32,595 bases of DNA, from the NCBI RefSeq assembly GCF_001865065.1, contig NZ_MJGN01000022.1:1-32595 (forward strand). Direction: 5' to 3'. Of the stretch, positions 1 to 7,740 are shown piece by piece; the stretch's first letter is position 1; every line of letters begins with the position of its first letter. The stretch is from Curtobacterium sp. MCBA15_008 (lineage in GTDB: Bacteria > Actinomycetota > Actinomycetes > Actinomycetales > Microbacteriaceae). Made by a program: the position numbers and the translations under genes. Below the pieces are notes generated by a model that saw only the letters and a program-made list of their open reading frames with translations, was not told the origin of the DNA and did no database searches.

Positions 1-120
1 CACCGGCCGGGCGCGGACGGTGCGGGCGGCTGGCGCGGGCGGAGTGGCCCGGGCGGGGTGGCCGGGCGTCGCGGGCGAGTGTCGGGCGCGAGGGCGCACG
101 ACACGCCGCGTGCGGGGCGC

Positions 121-177
121 CGAGATCGCACGATGTGCCTCCGACCGACGTCGAGAGTGACCGATTGTGCGATCTCG
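121..177. repeat. Degenerate long palindrome downstream of guaA
   Basis: The outer arms CGAGATCGCAC (121-131) and GTGCGATCTCG (167-177) are perfectly complementary over 11 bp. The interior pairs only partly, with scattered matches and G-U pairs. The overall span resembles the 29-33 bp-arm palindromes elsewhere in this window, so it may be a decayed member of that class or a second terminator beyond guaA. No coding function is visible. Confidence 0.55.
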
Positions 178-180
178 AGC

Positions 181-225
181 GGAGCGGGGCGGGGCGGGGC
201 GGGGCGGGGCGGAGCGGAGCGGAGC
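181..225. repeat. Pentanucleotide tandem array, nine GGRGC units
   Basis: Nine uninterrupted 5-bp units are present: one GGAGC, five GGGGC, then three GGAGC. The plus strand carries five consecutive runs of four G separated by a single C, a pattern able to form a G-quadruplex. The array lies between the guaA terminator hairpin and the degenerate palindrome, outside any gene I can support. Slippage is likely at such a repeat. Confidence 0.85.
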
Positions 226-235
226 CGGACGCGGA

Positions 236-268
236 GAGGCCCGGCACGCGAGATGCGTGCCGGGCCTC
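236..268 (-). terminator. Hairpin terminator of guaA
   Basis: A 14-bp perfect stem (236-249 with 255-268) closes a 5-nt loop. It starts about 15 nt beyond the guaA stop on the minus strand. There is no clear U-tract, as is common in high-GC actinobacteria. Confidence 0.7.
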
Positions 269-283
269 GTCAGCGCGGGAGGG

Positions 284-1864
284 TCACTCCCACTCGATCG
301 TCCCCGGCGGCTTCGACGTGACATCGAGCACGACACGGTTCACGTCGGGCACCTCGTTCGTGATGCGGTTCGAGATCTTCGCGAGGGTGTCGTACGGCAG
401 ACGGGTCCAGTCGGCGGTCATGGCGTCCTCCGACGAGACCGGACGCAGCACGATGGGGTGCCCGTACGTGCGACCGTCACCCTGGACGCCCACGGAGCGG
501 ACATCGGCGAGCAGGACGACCGGGCACTGCCAGATCTCCTCGTCGAGGCCGGCCGCGGTGAGCTCTTCACGCGCGATCTTGTCGGCCGCGCGGAGCAGCT
601 CGAGGCGGTCCTTCGTGACCTCGCCGACGATGCGGATGCCGAGCCCCGGGCCGGGGAACGGCTGGCGGCCGACGATGACCTCGGGCAGCCCGAGCTCGCG
701 ACCGACCGCACGGACCTCGTCCTTGAACAGGGTGCGCAGCGGCTCGACGAGCTCGAACGTCATGTCGTCGGGCAGGCCGCCGACGTTGTGGTGCGACTTG
801 ATGTTCGCGGTACCCGCTCCGCCGCCGGACTCGACGACGTCGGGGTAGAGGGTGCCCTGCACGAGGAACTTGACCTCGGCGTCAGAGTCGGAAGCCTGCG
901 CCTCGAGCACCAGGGCCTCGGCCGCGCCCTCGAACGTGCGGATGAACTCGCGCCCGATGATCTTGCGCTTCTGCTCCGGGTCGCTGACCCCGGCGAGGGC
1001 GTCGAGGAACTGCTGCTCGGCGTCGATCGTGATGAGCCGCACACCGGTGGAGGCGACGTAGTCCTCTTCCACCTGCTTGCGCTCGTCGGCACGGAGGAGC
1101 CCGTGGTCGACGAAGACGCAGGTCAGCTGGTCGCCGACGGCCTTGTGCACCAGGGCTGCGGCGACGGCGGAGTCGACACCACCGGAGAGTCCGGCGATGA
1201 CCCGCGCGGACCCGACCTGCTCCTTGATGCGGGCGACCTGCTCCTCGATGACGTTCGCGGAGTTCCAGTCGCCGGGGAGCCCGGCGGCACGGTGCAGGAA
1301 GTTCTCGAGGACGGCCTGGCCGAACACGGAGTGCTTGACCTCGGGGTGCCACTGCACGCCGTAGAGCTTGCGCTCATCGGACGCGAACGCGGCGACCGGG
1401 GTGGAGGCGCTCGATGCGAGGACCTCGAAGCCCTCCGGCGCCTTCGCCACGGAGTCGCCGTGCGACATCCAGGTCACCTGCGTCTCGGGCTGGCCGCCGA
1501 GCAGGACGCTGTCGGTCCCGGTGACGTCGACTGACGTCGAGCCGTACTCGCGGAGGCCGGTGTTCGCGACCTCGCCGCCGAGCGCGGACGCCATGGCCTG
1601 GAAGCCGTAGCAGATGCCGAGCACGGGGACGCCGAGCTCGAGGATGTCGCCGTCGAGCGCGGGCGCCCCGGTCTCGTACACGGACGACGGACCGCCGGAC
1701 AGCACGATCGCCGCCGGGTCCTTCGCGCGGATCTCCTCCGCCGTGATCGAGTGCGGGACGATCTCGCTGTAGACGTTCGCTTCGCGGACCCGACGCGCGA
1801 TGAGCTGCGCGTACTGGGCTCCGAAGTCGACGACCAGGACGGGACGCTGTTCGGTCTCGCTCAC
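284..1864 (-). CDS. guaA: GMP synthase (glutamine-hydrolysing)
   Basis: Cytosolic GuaA amidates XMP to GMP using glutamine and ATP, the last step of de novo guanine nucleotide synthesis. The 526-residue protein has the N-terminal class I glutamine amidotransferase domain ([12 protein letters not shown] near residue 10, SGGPSSVY, nucleophile motif GICYG near residue 85, HPEV near 172). The ATP-pyrophosphatase P-loop [10 protein letters not shown] and the C-terminal dimerisation domain ([13 protein letters not shown]) follow, and it ends in the family-typical PPGTIEWE. The GTG start at 1862-1864 overlaps the TGA of the preceding DUF3817 gene as GTGA, so the two are probably translationally coupled. 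Length and motifs are complete. Its partner IMP dehydrogenase (guaB) lies at 13769. Confidence 0.98.
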   Translation of the reverse strand: MSETEQRPVLVVDFGAQYAQLIARRVREANVYSEIVPHSITAEEIRAKDPAAIVLSGGPSSVYETGAPALDGDILELGVPVLGICYGFQAMASALGGEVANTGLREYGSTSVDVTGTDSVLLGGQPETQVTWMSHGDSVAKAPEGFEVLASSASTPVAAFASDERKLYGVQWHPEVKHSVFGQAVLENFLHRAAGLPGDWNSANVIEEQVARIKEQVGSARVIAGLSGGVDSAVAAALVHKAVGDQLTCVFVDHGLLRADERKQVEEDYVASTGVRLITIDAEQQFLDALAGVSDPEQKRKIIGREFIRTFEGAAEALVLEAQASDSDAEVKFLVQGTLYPDVVESGGGAGTANIKSHHNVGGLPDDMTFELVEPLRTLFKDEVRAVGRELGLPEVIVGRQPFPGPGLGIRIVGEVTKDRLELLRAADKIAREELTAAGLDEEIWQCPVVLLADVRSVGVQGDGRTYGHPIVLRPVSSEDAMTADWTRLPYDTLAKISNRITNEVPDVNRVVLDVTSKPPGTIEWE

Positions 1865-2307
1865 CGAGCGGCCTCCTTCTCACGCTGCTGGGCAGCGGTC
1901 AGCTCGTGGTAGGTGTCCATGGCCTTCTGCTGCATGCGGTGCTCCACCACGAAGGACATGAAGGGGATGATGCCGCCCAGGGCGATGAGCAGGAAGCGGG
2001 ACGGCCTCCAGCGCATGATGCTCCAGAGGCGGAAGTCGGTGAACAGGTACAGGACGTAGAGCCAGCCGTGCGCGATGAGGATCGCGATCGACAGGTTGAA
2101 CGTGCCCGGTGCTTCACCGGCGGTGCCGTTCGGCACGAAGAACGGACCGTTGCCGAGCTGCATCTCGAGCTGGAGCGGCGTGTACTTGATGATGACCTCG
2201 ATCACGAGGGCCAGCAGCAGCACACCGGTGATGTACGCGGAGACGCGGTACCACTTCACCGCGCCCGGGATCTTCGGGATGTCGCGGGTTCGGACGGTCA
2301 GAGCCAT
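1861..2307 (-). CDS. DUF3817 family membrane protein
   Basis: A 148-residue integral membrane protein of the DUF3817 type, commonly found next to guaA or SURF1 in actinobacteria; its function is not established. Roughly three hydrophobic segments are visible: about 21-42 ([15 protein letters not shown]), a central one around [18 protein letters not shown], and [17 protein letters not shown]. The C-terminal tail is charged. I chose ATG at 2307 because a TAGGAT -10 element sits exactly 7 nt upstream, as expected for a leaderless transcript; the in-frame ATG at 2316 falls inside that element. The stop overlaps the guaA GTG. Confidence 0.85.
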   Translation of the reverse strand: MALTVRTRDIPKIPGAVKWYRVSAYITGVLLLALVIEVIIKYTPLQLEMQLGNGPFFVPNGTAGEAPGTFNLSIAILIAHGWLYVLYLFTDFRLWSIMRWRPSRFLLIALGGIIPFMSFVVEHRMQQKAMDTYHELTAAQQREKEAAR

Positions 2308-2314
2308 ATCGGCC

Positions 2315-2320
2315 ATCCTA
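2315..2320 (-). promoter_or_regulatory. -10 element (TAGGAT) for DUF3817-guaA, made from the SURF1 stop codon
   Basis: On the minus strand TAGGAT ends 7 nt before the ATG at 2307, fitting a leaderless start. Its first three bases are the TAG stop codon of the SURF1 gene (2318-2320). No convincing -35 was seen. Confidence 0.55.
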
Positions 2321-3094
2321 CCGTCGGAGCGCAGCGGCTTCGGCGGCGAGGGCGGCATCGCGCTCGTCCTCTTGCTCGCGCTCCCAGGCGTCCTTCACGA
2401 AGCGGTACCAGAGGAAGACGGCAAACCCCGCGAACACGACCCATTCGATCGCGTAGAAGAGGTTGAGCCAGTCGAACTGGACCTCGCGCGTGGGGGCTCG
2501 GTCGGCGATGGTGCCGAGGTCGGCGGCCTTCGCGGTGGCGCCGTCGGCGACCACGTATCCGAGGTACATCCGGTCGTCGAAGGACTTCCAAGTGTTCACG
2601 AACCGCGCGGGTGCGACCGCGGAGTACTCGCCCTTGTCGTAGGTGTCCTGGTCGGGTGACTCGGCCGGGTAGTAGCGCCCCTCGACGGTCATGCGCGCAC
2701 CGTCGGTCAGGCGGTTCCCACCGGCGACCGCGTCGCTCCGCCGGTCGGACCAGCCGATGACGACCGGCAGGCTCGCCCCGCTGCCGGCATCGACCAGGTG
2801 CCCGACGGTCTGGTAGGTGCCGCCCCCACTGCGCCCGGTCAGGACGGTGGTGTCACCGGCGACGAAGGTGCCGGTGACGGTGACCTTCTGCCCGGCGAGC
2901 GTCTCCGTCGCGGGCTGCATCGGCTTCGTCACCGCGTCGAGCGTCTTGCGGGTCTCGGTGGTCTCCGGCAGCGGTTTGCCGTTGGCGATGCTTCGCTCGA
3001 GCTGCCACTTGCCCAGCCCCGCGAACACCGCCGCGAGCACGAGCGCCAGCAACAGCAGCGCGATCCACCTCGGTCGTCGGGCTACGGCCCACAT
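2318..3094 (-). CDS. SURF1 family cytochrome oxidase assembly protein
   Basis: SURF1 proteins assist assembly or heme insertion in aa3-type cytochrome c oxidase in the membrane. The 258-residue product has the family layout. An N-terminal membrane helix at about 10-27 runs into GKWQLER (the LGxWQxxR motif). A soluble extracytoplasmic domain follows, including the VTGTF and VEGRYYP segments. A second helix at about 216-233 contains YAIEWVVFAG, matching the conserved YAxxW signature. The start is ATG at 3094 (MWAVARR), six bases beyond the antiporter stop, with GGAG about 11 nt upstream; a much longer open frame upstream is antisense-type shadow of the antiporter. The highly charged C-terminal tail (EREQEDERD) is cytoplasmic by the two-helix topology. 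Confidence 0.9.
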   Translation of the reverse strand: MWAVARRPRWIALLLLALVLAAVFAGLGKWQLERSIANGKPLPETTETRKTLDAVTKPMQPATETLAGQKVTVTGTFVAGDTTVLTGRSGGGTYQTVGHLVDAGSGASLPVVIGWSDRRSDAVAGGNRLTDGARMTVEGRYYPAESPDQDTYDKGEYSAVAPARFVNTWKSFDDRMYLGYVVADGATAKAADLGTIADRAPTREVQFDWLNLFYAIEWVVFAGFAVFLWYRFVKDAWEREQEDERDAALAAEAAALRR

Positions 3095-3099
3095 TCGTA

Positions 3100-4581
3100 T
3101 CAGTACTCCGGATCGCGCTGTCGCACCGGGCGTTCGGGACGCTCGGCGGGGATCTCGACGGACGACGTCACGGGTTCGTCGTCCGGCTCCAGGGACCCAT
3201 TGTCGCGGTCTTCCTTGCCCGCTGCCTCCACGAGGGCGAACTCCTCGGCGAACTGGCGGTCGCGTTCGGCCCGACGGGCGGCGGCCGCGGCGTCCTGGTC
3301 GGCGACGCCGGCCTCTGCAGCGGTGTCGACGGCCTCGTCGAGGGCCGGGCCGGCCGGCAGCGTGACGCTGGACCGGCCGAGCCGGGCGCGCAGTCGGGAG
3401 CGCAGCCGCGAGACGCGCGCCGGGCGCACGACCAGGCGTCCGATGCGGTCGGAGTTCACCGCGAGGAGCGGCCCGAGGATCGCCATCACGAGGACGTAGA
3501 GACCGGCGAAGGCGGTGATCCGCGCTTCGAGCCCGGCGGCGGCCGAGAGCGTCGCGAGGATCAGGGCGAACTCGCCGCGGTTCACCAGGATGACCGCGGT
3601 GTTGATGCCCTGCTGGACGTTGAAGCCGTTCATGCGCGCCACGATCTGCCCGGCGACGGCGTTCAGCACGACCGTCATGCCGATGGCGCCGAGCACGGGC
3701 CAGAGGACCTCGCCGAACGTGGACAGGTCGAGCCCGAGGCCGAAGTTCACGAAGAAGAACGCCGCGAAGACGTCGCGCATCGGGAGTGCGAGCTGTTCGA
3801 TGCGGTCGCGGTAGCGCGTGGCACCGCAGAGCAGGCCGATCACGAACGCGCCGATCGCGTCGGTGACCCCGAGCAGGTCGCCGATGCCGCCGAACATCAC
3901 CGCGAGGCCGAAGAACAGCACCGTGAAGAGCTCGTCGTCGCGGGTGGCGAAGATCTTCGACACCCACTTGCCCGCGAACCGGGCGAGGGTGAACATCACG
4001 ATGAGGAACCCGAACGCCAGGCCGAGCTTGCCGACCACCGCCCAGATGTTCGTGTCGCCGGAGAGCACCACGGAGACGATCGCGAGGTAGATCGCGATGA
4101 AGACGTCCTCGATGACGGTCACGCCGAGGATCATCGGCGTCTCGTCGTTGGCGAGTCGTCGCAGCTCGATGAGGAGCTTCGTGACGATCGCGCTCGACGA
4201 GGTCGCCGTCATGCCCGCGATGATCAGGGCCTCGCGCGTTCCCCACCCGAGCGAGAACCCGAAGGCGAACCCGACGCCCATGTTGATCGCGACGTAGGTG
4301 CCGCCGGACACGAGGAGCTTGCCGGCGTTGCCGTAGAACTCCTCTTGGTCGAACTCCAACCCGAGGTTGAAGAGCAGCAGGATCAGCCCGAACGTCGCGA
4401 TGAGCTCGATCGTGTGCGACTCGACGCTCAGCCCGATCCACGGGGTGTGCGGACTCGCGATGAGTCCGACGATCATGTAGATCGGGATCGCGGGCAGGCC
4501 GATGGTCTTGCCCAGTCGTCCGAGGACGTAGGCGATGAGGAACAGGCCGCCGATGGTCAGCAGCTCACCACCCAGGTGCAC
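3100..4581 (-). CDS. CPA2-type K+(cation)/H+ antiporter, KhtU-like
   Basis: Membrane cation:proton antiporter of the CPA2 family, predicted to expel K+ in exchange for protons. The first ~385 of 493 residues form about 12 hydrophobic segments with family motifs: LLLFNLGLEF, the substrate-site stretch ATSSSAIVTKLL, VIEDVF, and NRGEFALI. A hydrophilic, acidic C-terminal tail of about 100 residues follows; unlike KefB/KefC it has no recognisable Rossmann nucleotide-binding domain. Regulation is instead likely supplied by the separate RCK-type protein encoded immediately upstream, 6 nt away, as in KhtTU systems. The start is GTG at 4579-4581 (MHLGGEL). Confidence 0.9.
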   Translation of the reverse strand: MHLGGELLTIGGLFLIAYVLGRLGKTIGLPAIPIYMIVGLIASPHTPWIGLSVESHTIELIATFGLILLLFNLGLEFDQEEFYGNAGKLLVSGGTYVAINMGVGFAFGFSLGWGTREALIIAGMTATSSSAIVTKLLIELRRLANDETPMILGVTVIEDVFIAIYLAIVSVVLSGDTNIWAVVGKLGLAFGFLIVMFTLARFAGKWVSKIFATRDDELFTVLFFGLAVMFGGIGDLLGVTDAIGAFVIGLLCGATRYRDRIEQLALPMRDVFAAFFFVNFGLGLDLSTFGEVLWPVLGAIGMTVVLNAVAGQIVARMNGFNVQQGINTAVILVNRGEFALILATLSAAAGLEARITAFAGLYVLVMAILGPLLAVNSDRIGRLVVRPARVSRLRSRLRARLGRSSVTLPAGPALDEAVDTAAEAGVADQDAAAAARRAERDRQFAEEFALVEAAGKEDRDNGSLEPDDEPVTSSVEIPAERPERPVRQRDPEY

Positions 4582-4587
4582 CGGGGG

Positions 4588-5118
4588 TCAGCTCCTGGGC
4601 GGCGCCTCGGCGGCCGCGGCCGCGAGCTGTCCGCTGCGGTAGAACGAGAACGCCTTGGCGACCTTCTCCGGGGCACCGGCGACGACGATCGTGTCGCCGG
4701 GGAAGACGACGAAGTCCGAGGACGGCGCCGGGTTCGCGCTGTCGCCGCGGACGACCGCGACGACGGTGAGGCCGATGAAGCCCGAGTCGTGCAGGTCGCC
4801 GAGGGGCTTGCCCGCGATGGCGTCGTCGTAGTCGACCGAGAACCAGTCGATCGACAGACCCGGGATCTCGTCGAGCTTGTCGAGGCCCTCGGTGATCCGG
4901 GTGCCTCCGAGCAGTTCGGCGAGGGTGTGCGCTTCGTCCTCACTGAGGCGGAGCGAGACCTTCTCGGACTTGTCCGCGCCGTCGGAGACGTCGGCGAACG
5001 AGATGAGGTCGGAGTGCCCCGACCGGTGCGTGATGACACCGCACTTGCCACCGTCGTCGGTGTAGAAGCTGTGCAGCACGCCGACTCCGGGGAGTTTGAC
5101 GCGATGGACGTCGACCAT
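4588..5118 (-). CDS. Antiporter regulatory subunit with TrkA-C (RCK_C) domain, KhtT-like
   Basis: A soluble 176-residue protein with an N-terminal part (VDVHRVKLPGVGVLHSFYT, ITHRSGHSDLISF) and a C-terminal TrkA-C/RCK_C domain (about 85-160: GLTVVAVVRGD, PGDTIVVAGAPEKV). RCK_C domains bind small ligands, and KhtT proteins gate KhtU antiporters. The gene is directly upstream of the antiporter in the same operon, which supports that pairing. The start is ATG at 5118 (MVDVHRV) with AGGGAG 6 nt upstream. Ligand and ion specificity cannot be read from sequence. Confidence 0.88.
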   Translation of the reverse strand: MVDVHRVKLPGVGVLHSFYTDDGGKCGVITHRSGHSDLISFADVSDGADKSEKVSLRLSEDEAHTLAELLGGTRITEGLDKLDEIPGLSIDWFSVDYDDAIAGKPLGDLHDSGFIGLTVVAVVRGDSANPAPSSDFVVFPGDTIVVAGAPEKVAKAFSFYRSGQLAAAAAEAPPRS

Positions 5119-5180
5119 GATGGCTCCCTTTTCGAGTACCCCGATGATAACCACCAGGACCGCCCGCGCATTCCGCTCAC

Positions 5181-5186
5181 TAGAGT
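5181..5186 (+). promoter_or_regulatory. -10 element (TAGAGT), leaderless type
   Basis: TAGAGT ends 7 nt before the ATG at 5194, and there is no ribosome binding site between. This supports that ATG as the start of a leaderless mRNA. Confidence 0.5.
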
Positions 5187-5193
5187 TCTGTGG

Positions 5194-5697
5194 ATGGGGA
5201 GAACACGGATCGTCGTGGCCGTCGTCGGGGTGCTGGTCGTGACGGTGTACGCGGCCTTGCTCGCGGTGCAGCAACTCGTGCTGGATCCGCTCGCGGCGGT
5301 GCCGGGCACCTCGCTCGGTGCGATCCACGCGCACCTCGAACGGCAGGGGTTCGACGTCCGCGGTGACGTCGTCGCCGTCCTCGTCACGGCGGCGATCGGT
5401 GTCGCGCTGGCGATCGTGGTGGCGACGGTGACGCTGTGGCGGCGCGTGGAACCGCACTTCGTCGTCGCCTGGATGCTCGGGATCATCGCGGCGGGTGCGG
5501 TCCCGTTCTTCGCCGCCGGCTTCCAGCTCGGCATGGACGTCGCCGACGCCTACGGGGTCAGCGGCGGCGCCCACACCGCCTGGGCCGGTGTCCTGTACGT
5601 CACGAGCCTGGTCGCATTGGTCGCGATCCCGGTGGTGATCGTGTTCGGCGAGCGGCGACGCGCCCTCCGGGCCACGTCGGGACCGCGGGTCGCCTGA
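5194..5697 (+). CDS. Four-helix membrane protein of unknown function
   Basis: I do not recognise this 167-residue protein. It has four clear hydrophobic segments: about 6-26 (IVVAVVGVLVVTVYAALLAV), 60-80 (VVAVLVTAAIGVALAIVVATV), 90-113 (VVAWMLGIIAAGAVPFFAAGF) and 132-151 (AWAGVLYVTSLVALVAIPVVI). The C terminus is short and basic. It is transcribed divergently from the antiporter operon and convergently with glpD. No enzymatic motif is visible. The start is ATG at 5194, supported by a -10-like hexamer 7 nt upstream. Confidence 0.8.
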   Translation: MGRTRIVVAVVGVLVVTVYAALLAVQQLVLDPLAAVPGTSLGAIHAHLERQGFDVRGDVVAVLVTAAIGVALAIVVATVTLWRRVEPHFVVAWMLGIIAAGAVPFFAAGFQLGMDVADAYGVSGGAHTAWAGVLYVTSLVALVAIPVVIVFGERRRALRATSGPRVA

Positions 5698-5706
5698 CGG
5701 AAGCGG

Positions 5707-5745
5707 GTCGCGCCTCCAGTCCGTTCGTCAGCCTGGAGGCGCGAC
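5707..5745. terminator. Bidirectional hairpin between convergent genes
   Basis: A perfect 13-bp stem (GTCGCGCCTCCAG at 5707-5719, complement at 5733-5745) with a 13-nt loop lies between the stop of the membrane protein (5697) and the stop of glpD (5786). The right arm contains the dispersed 13-mer GCCTGGAGGCGCG that recurs at 9161, 18939 and 24540. Confidence 0.75.
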
Positions 5746-5785
5746 ACCCGTCGTCGACGCCGGTCGCGTCCGACCGGGGTCGGCC

Positions 5786-7678
5786 CTACTCCGGTTCGGT
5801 CGTCTTCTCGCCGACCACCTGGTCGTCGGACGCCTTCGCGCCCTCCGCACCGCTCGATCGTCCGCCTCCGACCACGACGTCGTCCTCGTCGAAGCCGAAC
5901 GCGATGTCCGGCGCCTCGAGCCGCACCCGGTCGGCGGACTCGTCGTCCGGCTGCAGCTGCGACTCCCGCTCGGCAGCGACCCGCTTGAGGTAGTTCGACA
6001 CCTCGTTCTCGGTGGTCTCCTGGTCCCAGCCGAGCACGTCGGCCATCAGCCGGGCGGCGACGGGGGCAGCGGACTCGCCACGGTCCCACGCCTCGATCGA
6101 GATGCGCGTGCGGCGGGCGAGGACGTCCTCCAGGTGCAGAGCCCCCTCGTGCGAGGCGGCGTACACGACCTCCGCCCCGATGTAGTCGTCGGCCCCGGGC
6201 AGCGGCTCGGCGAGGGACGGGTCCTGCTGGACGAGCTGCAGGACCTCGGTCGCGAGGGTGCCGTACCGGTTGAGGAGGTGCTCGATGCGGACCTTGTGCA
6301 CGCCGAAGCTGCGTGCGGTGCGCCCACGGCGGTTCCACGCGGCCGGGTAGCCCTCGGCGCCGAGCAGCGGGATGTCCTCCGTCGTCGAGCCGGGGATCTT
6401 GCCGTCCATCGCGGCGACGGCCTCGTCGATGGCGTCCTTGCCCATCACGCGGTAGGTCGTCCACTTGCCGCCGGCGACCACCACGAGCCCCGGCACGGTG
6501 TGCGCGACGACGTGCTCACGGCTGAGCTTCGACGTCTGCTCGGACTCCCCCGCCAGGAGCGGTCGGAGTCCCGCGTAGACGCCCTCGACGTCCTCGCGCG
6601 TGAGCGGCACCGCGAGCACCTTGTTGACGTGCTCGAGGATGTAGTCGATGTCCGCAGCCGTGGCCGCCGGGTGCGCCTTGTCGAGGTACCAGTCGGTGTC
6701 GGTGGTGCCGACGAGCCAGTGCCGGCCCCACGGGATCACGAACAGCACGCTCTTCTCGGTGCGGAGGATCATGCCCGTGTTCGACTGGAACCGGTCGCGC
6801 GGGATCACCAGGTGCACGCCCTTCGACGACCGCACCTTGAACTGCCCGCGTGTGCCGATCATGGCCTGGGTGTCGTCGGTCCAGACGCCCGTCGCGTTCA
6901 CGACCTGCTTCGCCCGGATGTCGAACTTCTCGCCGGTCTGGATGTCGTGCGCGTGCGCTCCGACGACCCGCTCCCCGACCTTGATGAAGCCCTCGATCCG
7001 GACCCGGGCCGCGGCGTGCGCGCCGTACGAGGCGGCGGTGCGGACGAGCGACGCGACGTAGCGGGCGTCGTCGACCTGGGCGTCGTAGTAGGTCATGCCG
7101 CCCACGAAGGCGTCCTTCTTCAGGCCCGGCATGTTCTTGAGCACCTGGGTGCGGCTGAGGTGTCGGTGGTGCGGGACCCCCGGCGGGCGTCCGCCGCTCC
7201 AGCTGAACACGTCGTACATCGCCATGCCGATGCCGATGTAGAACCGCTCCCACACGCGGTGGTTGAGCGGGTACAGGAAGCGCACCGGCTTCACCAGGTG
7301 CGGCGCGATCCGCTGCAGGAGCAGCCCGCGTTCGATGAGGGCCTCGCGCACGAGCGCGAAGTTGAGCTGCTCGAGGTAGCGGATGCCACCGTGCACAAGC
7401 TTCGACGACCGGCTGGACGTGCCCGAACCCCAGTCGCGGGCCTCGACGATGCCGACGCTCAGGCCGCGGGTCACGGCGTCGAGCGCACTGCCCCCGCCGA
7501 CGATCCCGCCGCCGATCACCAGGACGTCGAGCTCCTTGGTCTTCAGCGCCTCGATCGCGGCGTCGCGTTCGTCCGGGCCGAGCTTCGCCGAGGGGTCGAA
7601 CCCGACCCCCGGTGCGGGTCCCGCCGGCCGCGCGGGCCTGGTCGCGCTGGACGTGCTGGTGCTGCTGGTCGTCGCCAT
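5786..7678 (-). CDS. glpD: Aerobic glycerol-3-phosphate dehydrogenase (FAD)
   Basis: GlpD oxidises sn-glycerol 3-phosphate to dihydroxyacetone phosphate at the membrane and passes electrons to quinone. The 630-residue protein has the FAD-binding motif GGGIVGGG at 56-63, the family stretch SSRSSKLVHGGIRYLE, the FAD-domain segment VVNATGVWTDD, and the C-terminal GlpD domain. A Ser/Thr/Pro/Ala-rich N-terminal extension of about 40 residues and an acidic C-terminal tail of about 50 residues are longer than in enterobacterial GlpD. The start is ATG at 7678 with GGAGGCG closely upstream. No glycerol kinase or facilitator gene is next to it. It may be transcribed from its own promoter, since guaB3 ends about 60 nt upstream. 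Confidence 0.97.
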   Translation of the reverse strand: MATTSSTSTSSATRPARPAGPAPGVGFDPSAKLGPDERDAAIEALKTKELDVLVIGGGIVGGGSALDAVTRGLSVGIVEARDWGSGTSSRSSKLVHGGIRYLEQLNFALVREALIERGLLLQRIAPHLVKPVRFLYPLNHRVWERFYIGIGMAMYDVFSWSGGRPPGVPHHRHLSRTQVLKNMPGLKKDAFVGGMTYYDAQVDDARYVASLVRTAASYGAHAAARVRIEGFIKVGERVVGAHAHDIQTGEKFDIRAKQVVNATGVWTDDTQAMIGTRGQFKVRSSKGVHLVIPRDRFQSNTGMILRTEKSVLFVIPWGRHWLVGTTDTDWYLDKAHPAATAADIDYILEHVNKVLAVPLTREDVEGVYAGLRPLLAGESEQTSKLSREHVVAHTVPGLVVVAGGKWTTYRVMGKDAIDEAVAAMDGKIPGSTTEDIPLLGAEGYPAAWNRRGRTARSFGVHKVRIEHLLNRYGTLATEVLQLVQQDPSLAEPLPGADDYIGAEVVYAASHEGALHLEDVLARRTRISIEAWDRGESAAPVAARLMADVLGWDQETTENEVSNYLKRVAAERESQLQPDDESADRVRLEAPDIAFGFDEDDVVVGGGRSSGAEGAKASDDQVVGEKTTEPE

Positions 7679-7740
7679 CGTCGCCTCCGTGTCAGCGTCG
7701 GCGCCGAGGCGTCACCCGTGACGCTGCACGGGTGCCACCG

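Noticed and set aside
167..1534. Long plus-strand open frame (455 codons) opposite guaA, and similar long frames opposite glpD, livG/livM and the racemases
   Set aside because: These are antisense shadows caused by high GC. The opposite strand holds unmistakable conserved proteins, and the shadow translations are Arg/Ala/Gly/Asp-rich without motifs.
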